In this document: positions 61,466 to 64,000 of the stretch, piece after piece
How the letters are laid out: every line of letters begins with the position of its first letter
Position numbering within the stretch: the first letter of the stretch is position 1
NCBI GenBank assembly: GCA_025980465.1
Contig: JAICXJ010000010.1
Span: 22,338-86,337, forward strand
Source of the DNA: Frankiales bacterium
GTDB lineage: Bacteria > Actinomycetota > Actinomycetes > JAFAQI01
DNA: 64,000 nucleotides
Direction: 5' to 3'
Translations under genes and position numbers: made by a program
Notes under the pieces: model-generated
Databases searched by the model: none
Seen by the model: only the letters and a program-made list of their open reading frames with translations
Told to the model about the DNA's origin: nothing

Positions 61466-61821
61466 TTCTTACTGCGACTGTCGACAAGGTAGGCGTCAAG
61501 AGTGTCGAGCATTTGCTGCCCGCCTCGCAGCTCCGTTGCCAGCAGCTGCTTCGCGGTGACCAACAGCTGCGACATGCGGGGATCTACCACCCGGTAGAAG
61601 ACGGTCGACCCTTCCCGTCGGGTAGTGAGAACGTGCGCTTTTCGGAGCACGGCGAGCTGCTGCGACAACTGCGGCAGATCAAGATCCAACACCTCTGCCA
61701 GCGCACCGACGGACTGCTCGCCGTCGACGAGGACTTCGAGCACGCGGATTCGGGTCGGATGTGCCAGCGCGCGGAACAAAGCGGCCTTCGCAACCGCGAT
61801 CGCCGGCGTTGACAGTGCCAT
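61462..61821 (-). CDS. ArsR family winged-helix regulator
   Basis: A 119-residue ArsR-type regulator: ALFRALAHPTRIRVLEVLVD, GALAEVLDLDLPQLSQQLAV in the recognition helix and LTTRREGSTVFYRVVDPRMS in the wing. There are no Cys pairs in the metal sites (no cysteine at all), so it is not a typical metal sensor. The C-terminal helix is long (LATELRGGQQMLDTLDAYLV). It is coupled to the STAS gene and probably controls both. Confidence 0.9.
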   Translation of the reverse strand: MALSTPAIAVAKAALFRALAHPTRIRVLEVLVDGEQSVGALAEVLDLDLPQLSQQLAVLRKAHVLTTRREGSTVFYRVVDPRMSQLLVTAKQLLATELRGGQQMLDTLDAYLVDSRSKN

Positions 61822-61877
61822 GGCGCAGATCTTAGCTAGTTAGCAGAATGCATAACCAATTGAGCGAGTTCCGGAGG

Positions 61878-61906
61878 CCGTCTGTAAGTGATGCTTCCTC
61901 AGACGG
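61878..61906. terminator. Hairpin after the methyltransferase relic
   Basis: CCGTCTG (61878-61884) pairs with CAGACGG (61900-61906) around a 15-nt loop, just past the stop (61913) of the truncated minus-strand gene. Possibly its former terminator. Confidence 0.35.
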
Positions 61907-61912
61907 GACTGG

Positions 61913-62329
61913 TTACGTGCGCCGGCCGATTGCGGCCATCAGCGTGGGAGTGATGATGCGTTCGGTCCCTTCTTGCAGGCGGGCTCCGACGGCCGCTGCA
62001 TCGTCCGGAGTCATCAGGCTGGTCTCGACCGCAGCGGGTGCAAGCTGCTGGAAGGACAGTGAAAAGAACGAGTAACCGGGGTGGCGGCCGTCGATGACGA
62101 GTGAGCGGCCCTCGCCGAGGACGTCGTCGAGTCCGATGTCAGCCAGCGCGGCCACTACACCGCGCCCGTATTCCGGCGCGAACCCTGCCGCCGACATCAG
62201 CTCGAGGATCGCCTCAGCGGTGCGGGTCGGCGCTTCGTCGCTCGTCTCGAATCCGAAGGTGGTCCAGTCGTAGTCCTCTAGGACAAGCGCGTCGCCTGGC
62301 CGAAGTGCCGTGAGCGCGTCGCTGAAGCC
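61913..62329 (-). pseudogene. C-terminal relic of a class I SAM methyltransferase
   Basis: The frame is open from a TAG at 62330-62332 to the stop at 61913. It begins within a typical methyltransferase second half: ALTALRPGDALVLEDYDWTT, then AILELMSAAGFAPEYGRGVV and SLMTPDDAAAVGARLQEG. The SAM-binding N-terminal half is absent and the sequence upstream shows no homologous frame. An internal ATG at 62197 is only a chance start. The gene was cut, probably by the events that placed repeats and the IS nearby. Confidence 0.6.
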
Positions 62330-62332
62330 CTA

Positions 62333-62921
62333 GTAAGCAATGTGTCGTCAGAGGAGGCCACGCGACGTTCGTCCGGGTCCGTCGTAGAGCCGGGCCTCCG
62401 CCTCCACGTCTCCTGCCGCGGTCGAGGGTCGCTCGATGCTCAGCCGTGCCCGCTCAGTCGCGACCCACCTCGCTGTCCACGCCGGTGTTCCATCGCGCAC
62501 CCCGTCCGGAAGTCTGCCGCACAGGTCGCGGGGCGGTGCGCCGATCCTCAGCGCAGAGCGCGACAGCGCAATGACCCCGTGCGGACGGCCGGGGACATCC
62601 GGTCCACACGCAGCTCGTAGGCCGCACGACGCCCCTGCGACGCCGCCCTCGGACCATTACGGCGTCCTCGCCGATCTGCGCTACTGACGCGCGAGACCGA
62701 TGTTCTGATCCAGACCCGCGATGGGTTCAGCGAACCACCGACGGGCTCATCACGCTCGATGAGGACGTTGTGGGGTGCCGGATCGAGTCGGATTTGCGGG
62801 GAAAACCGCAGGTGAGGGACTTGCAAATGGTGTCGGAGGAGCGCCCCCGCGAATAGACACGGGTGAGGGTTGGCGGCTCCGTCCGTGGGCCGAACGAACA
62901 TAGCCGGGTGTGTCACGAACA
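62333..62921. other. Stretch without a recognisable gene
   Basis: About 590 nt between the methyltransferase relic and the large hairpins. Frames on both strands are open by GC bias only and show no domain. Small inverted repeats occur (GGTTCAGCGAACC near 62726, CTCATC/GATGAG near 62748) and one TGGTGTCGGAGG (near 62829), a sequence repeated near 63792. It looks like decayed DNA. Confidence 0.5.
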
Positions 62922-62995
62922 CTGCCTACGCAGAAACGATCATGAGGTAGGCAGCGCAGATCGGCCCGATTTCTACTGCGTTCCTCATGATCGTT
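62922..62995. repeat. Overlapping long hairpins
   Basis: AACGATCATGAGG (62935-62947) pairs perfectly with CCTCATGATCGTT (62983-62995). Inside, CGCAG (62955-62959) pairs with CTGCG (62976-62980) and ATCG with CGAT. A competing stem joins CTGCCTAC (62922-62929) to GTAGGCAG (62947-62954), using part of the loop of the first. It may be a structured RNA, a mobile-element end or an attachment-type site. Confidence 0.7.
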
Positions 62996-63004
62996 GGGTG
63001 ATCT

Positions 63005-63025
63005 GTAAGTGCCGTTTCCGCTCGG
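63005..63025. repeat. Left imperfect direct repeat flanking the zinc-finger gene
   Basis: Begins GTAAGTGCCG and matches 63445-63465 at 18 of 21 positions, in the same orientation, 440 bp apart. Confidence 0.5.
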
Positions 63026-63033
63026 CGGTGTTC

Positions 63034-63062
63034 TTGACTTGTCAGGGCTCCCCTGACAGCAT
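63034..63062 (+). promoter_or_regulatory. Promoter of the zinc-finger/HTH gene
   Basis: TTGACT (63034-63039), a 17-nt spacer and CAGCAT (63057-63062). The two operators cover the spacer, the -10 box and the start region, as expected for repression. Confidence 0.5.
63040..63058. promoter_or_regulatory. Operator 1 (TGTCAGG-N5-CCTGACA)
   Basis: TGTCAGGGCTCCCCTGACA, a perfect inverted repeat (8-nt arms). Same half-sites and same 19-bp length as operator 2, centred 22 bp away. Confidence 0.75.
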
Positions 63063-63080
63063 GTCAGGACTAACCTGACA
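63062..63080. promoter_or_regulatory. Operator 2 (TGTCAGG-N5-CCTGACA)
   Basis: TGTCAGGACTAACCTGACA, a perfect inverted repeat (7-nt arms) ending 11 nt before the ATG; AGGAGA, the ribosome site, follows directly. Confidence 0.75.
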
Positions 63081-63091
63081 GGAGACAGCCC

Positions 63092-63448
63092 ATGCCAGCC
63101 AAGACACTCGCAGCGCAGTGCACCTTCTGCGGGAAGGACCGATCAGCGATCGAGAGCCTGATCGCCGGTGCAGGCGTGTTCATCTGTAACGAGTGCGTTG
63201 ACGTTTGCAATCAGATCCTCGCCAGAGACGACCCGGGCCCATCATCGGTGTTGAACGCCACCACGATGAGCGACGAGGAGATCCTCGATCTTCTGCCTCA
63301 GATAGCCGGCGTTGCGACGCAGGTCGAGGACGGACTCACCGAATGGGTCCGCGAGCTTCGATCCCGCGGCGTGAGCTGGGCACGCATTGGGGCCGCCCTG
63401 GGGATGGCTCGGCAATCCGCATGGGAGAGGTTCTCCGGCGAAGAGTAA
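63092..63448 (+). CDS. ClpX-type zinc-finger protein with C-terminal HTH
   Basis: A 118-residue protein. Residues 10-40 form the C4 zinc finger seen at the N-terminus of Clp[20 protein letters not shown] and [14 protein letters not shown], with Cys 10, 13, 32 and 35. The ATPase domain is absent. Residues 75-116 hold [20 protein letters not shown] and [16 protein letters not shown], a helix-turn-helix found in small actinobacterial regulators. It could bind its own two operators. The ClpX-type finger dimerises and binds adaptors or substrates, so a link to Clp proteolysis is possible (inference). A ribosome site AGGAGA precedes the ATG. The gene is flanked by direct repeats. Confidence 0.85.
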   Translation: MPAKTLAAQCTFCGKDRSAIESLIAGAGVFICNECVDVCNQILARDDPGPSSVLNATTMSDEEILDLLPQIAGVATQVEDGLTEWVRELRSRGVSWARIGAALGMARQSAWERFSGEE

Positions 63449-63465
63449 GTGCCGCTCCCGATCGG
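63445..63465. repeat. Right imperfect direct repeat flanking the zinc-finger gene
   Basis: Begins GTAAGTGCCG and overlaps the stop codon of the zinc-finger gene. 18 of 21 identical to 63005-63025. GTGCCGCTC inside it also pairs with GAGCGGCAC at 63492-63500, a possible terminator stem. Confidence 0.5.
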
Positions 63466-63745
63466 TTTCAGGTGCAGCCCGATACGCGCCAGAGCGGCAC
63501 CTATAGCCCCGCCAGGCGGCGGGCTCCAGCCGGGGGTGGTGGGAGACTTTGATCGCCGGAAGGTCGTCTCTCACCTCAGGCACGCATCTCGCGCGTTCAC
63601 GCGCCGCGTATGTAACCGGCTCGCTGCCTTTTGCTTCACGCGTGGCGTCATGACGCCCGATGAGCCGGCAAAGTCGCAAGGAGCTGCGCTATTTGTCCGC
63701 GATACTTACTTCGACCCGGCACGTCCCATGGGCACAGTCCCTGTC
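63466..63745. other. Stretch without a recognisable gene
   Basis: Between the zinc-finger gene and the repeats of the IS end. Frames have no domain similarity. Apart from the stem partner GAGCGGCAC (63492-63500) I see nothing. Confidence 0.5.
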
Positions 63746-63789
63746 CGGGATGTCCTGCGACAGGCGTCGGGATGTCTTGCGAGATCACA
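63746..63789. repeat. Two adjacent 22-bp direct repeats, IS481-end-like
   Basis: Unit 1 (63746-63767) starts CGGGATGTCCTGCGA, unit 2 (63768-63789) starts CGGGATGTCTTGCGA; 14 of the first 15 positions are identical, the rest diverge. GATGTCTTGCGA of unit 2 is the exact reverse complement of 63888-63899 beside the transposase. Confidence 0.65.
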
Positions 63790-63792
63790 ATG

Positions 63793-63859
63793 GTGTCGGA
63801 GGGGGTGCGTGTCGGAGGCTGAATGTCGTGTCGGAGGGGGTGTCGTGTCGGAGGGGGTG
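63793..63859. repeat. Interrupted tandem GTGTCGGAGG repeats
   Basis: GTGTCGGAGGGGGTG at 63793, 63828 and 63845, and a shortened GTGTCGGAGGCTG at 63809. Spacings are 16, 19 and 17 bp. Confidence 0.75.
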
Positions 63860-63883
63860 CCGGCCTTCATGACATAGCGGACT

Positions 63884-63899
63884 GATGTCGCAAGACATC
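63884..63899. mobile_element. Palindromic end of the IS481-type element
   Basis: GATGTCGCAAGACATC is an inverted repeat (6-nt arms, GCAA loop) 29 nt before the transposase start. The GATGTC...GACATC motif is typical of IS481 ends; the exact tip cannot be set. Confidence 0.5.
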
Positions 63900-63928
63900 G
63901 TGGACACCTCGATTGAGGGGTGCACGCG

Positions 63929-64000
63929 ATGGCGTTGGCCGACTATCTGGTGGCAGCAGTTCTGATCGAGGGCCGGCCGGTGGCCGAAGTCGCCGCCGAA
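63929..64000 (+). CDS. IS481-family transposase, N-terminus (cut by right edge)
   Basis: 24 residues are visible: ALADYLVAAVLIEGRPVAEV and AAE. This is the first helix of the N-terminal HTH of IS481-type DDE transposases, usually followed by a GVSK/S motif. The catalytic core lies outside the window. ATG 63929 lies after the palindromic end; no clear ribosome site is seen. Confidence 0.6.
   Translation, partial: MALADYLVAAVLIEGRPVAEVAAE

Noticed and set aside
62548..62922. 124-codon minus-strand frame in the gene-free stretch
   Set aside because: No start with a ribosome site, Arg/Pro-rich composition, no domain, and it overlaps low-complexity repeats.
63793..63859. Short CRISPR array
   Set aside because: Units are 13-15 bp with 1-4 bp between them; there are no spacers of CRISPR length and no cas genes.
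63449..63877. 142-codon plus-strand frame before the IS end
   Set aside because: It starts inside a direct repeat, has no ribosome site and translates the GTGTCGGAGG repeats; probably not coding.

Overview
The window is 64 kb of high-GC DNA with typical actinobacterial content: GTG and TTG starts are common, start/stop overlaps of the ATGA or GTGA type are frequent, and a SigA-like -10 box often lies 6-8 nt before the start codon (leaderless mRNAs). The genes also point to Actinomycetota: DUF3039, a LAT-type lysine aminotransferase, a WS/DGAT acyltransferase, Baeyer-Villiger-type monooxygenases, the ImuA'-ImuB-DnaE2 mutasome with a mycobacterial-type SOS box, an F420-type LLM oxidoreductase and a SatP/Acs acetate pair. 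I cannot name the genus. Most of the window is ordinary chromosomal backbone. From about 55.9 kb to the right edge it turns accessory, with phage and regulator relics, a pseudogene, large hairpins, direct repeats and an IS481-type transposase cut by the edge.

Layout. 0-4.3 kb: tail of a large AfsR/LuxR-like regulator, siroheme synthase, universal stress protein, Crp/Fnr regulator, dodecin. 4.4-8.8 kb (minus): TldE and TldD, a quinone-oxidoreductase-like MDR protein and an unknown protein. 8.9-19.97 kb (plus): DUF3039, class II aldolase, SpoU/TrmH methyltransferase, aldo/keto reductase with a two-subunit acyl-CoA carboxylase, a DUF4349 membrane protein, a secreted PI-PLC-like protein, an LLM oxidoreductase and a crotonase. 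19.97-24.3 kb (minus): phosphotriesterase-like hydrolase, acetate transporter, acetyl-CoA synthetase and a TetR regulator. 24.4-29.0 kb (plus): a tightly coupled monooxygenase, SDR and WS/DGAT lipid operon, facing the TetR gene across a 17-bp palindrome. 29.2-31.8 kb: small acidic protein, membrane protein, ECF sigma factor, zinc-type anti-sigma factor, RsbW-like kinase. 31.8-37.7 kb: SOS box, imuA', imuB, dnaE2, with an unusual row of 17-bp palindromes between imuB and dnaE2. 38.6-40.7 kb (minus): amidohydrolase and TauE/SafE exporter. 40.9-46.1 kb (plus): lysine 6-aminotransferase, semialdehyde dehydrogenase and a fused two-domain 2-oxoacid dehydrogenase E1, probably a lysine catabolic operon. 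46.1-55.9 kb: CvrA/NhaP2-like antiporter, GH5 endoglycoceramidase-like enzyme, second monooxygenase with a VOC protein, DedA protein, L,D-transpeptidase, EthD-like protein, SGNH hydrolase, alpha/beta hydrolase. 55.9-57.8 kb: phage-type relics. 57.8-59.4 kb: two tandem secreted GH25-like paralogs. 59.4-61.8 kb (minus): aldehyde dehydrogenase, and an ArsR regulator coupled to a STAS protein. 61.9-64 kb: methyltransferase relic, large hairpins, a small ClpX-type zinc-finger/HTH gene under two tandem 19-bp operators and flanked by imperfect direct repeats, then an IS481-type transposon end.

The parts most worth following up are the zinc-finger/HTH cassette at 63.0-63.5 kb, the palindrome array inside the mutasome operon, the lysine operon with its fused E1, and the TetR-controlled lipid operon. 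No tRNA, rRNA or CRISPR array was recognised.
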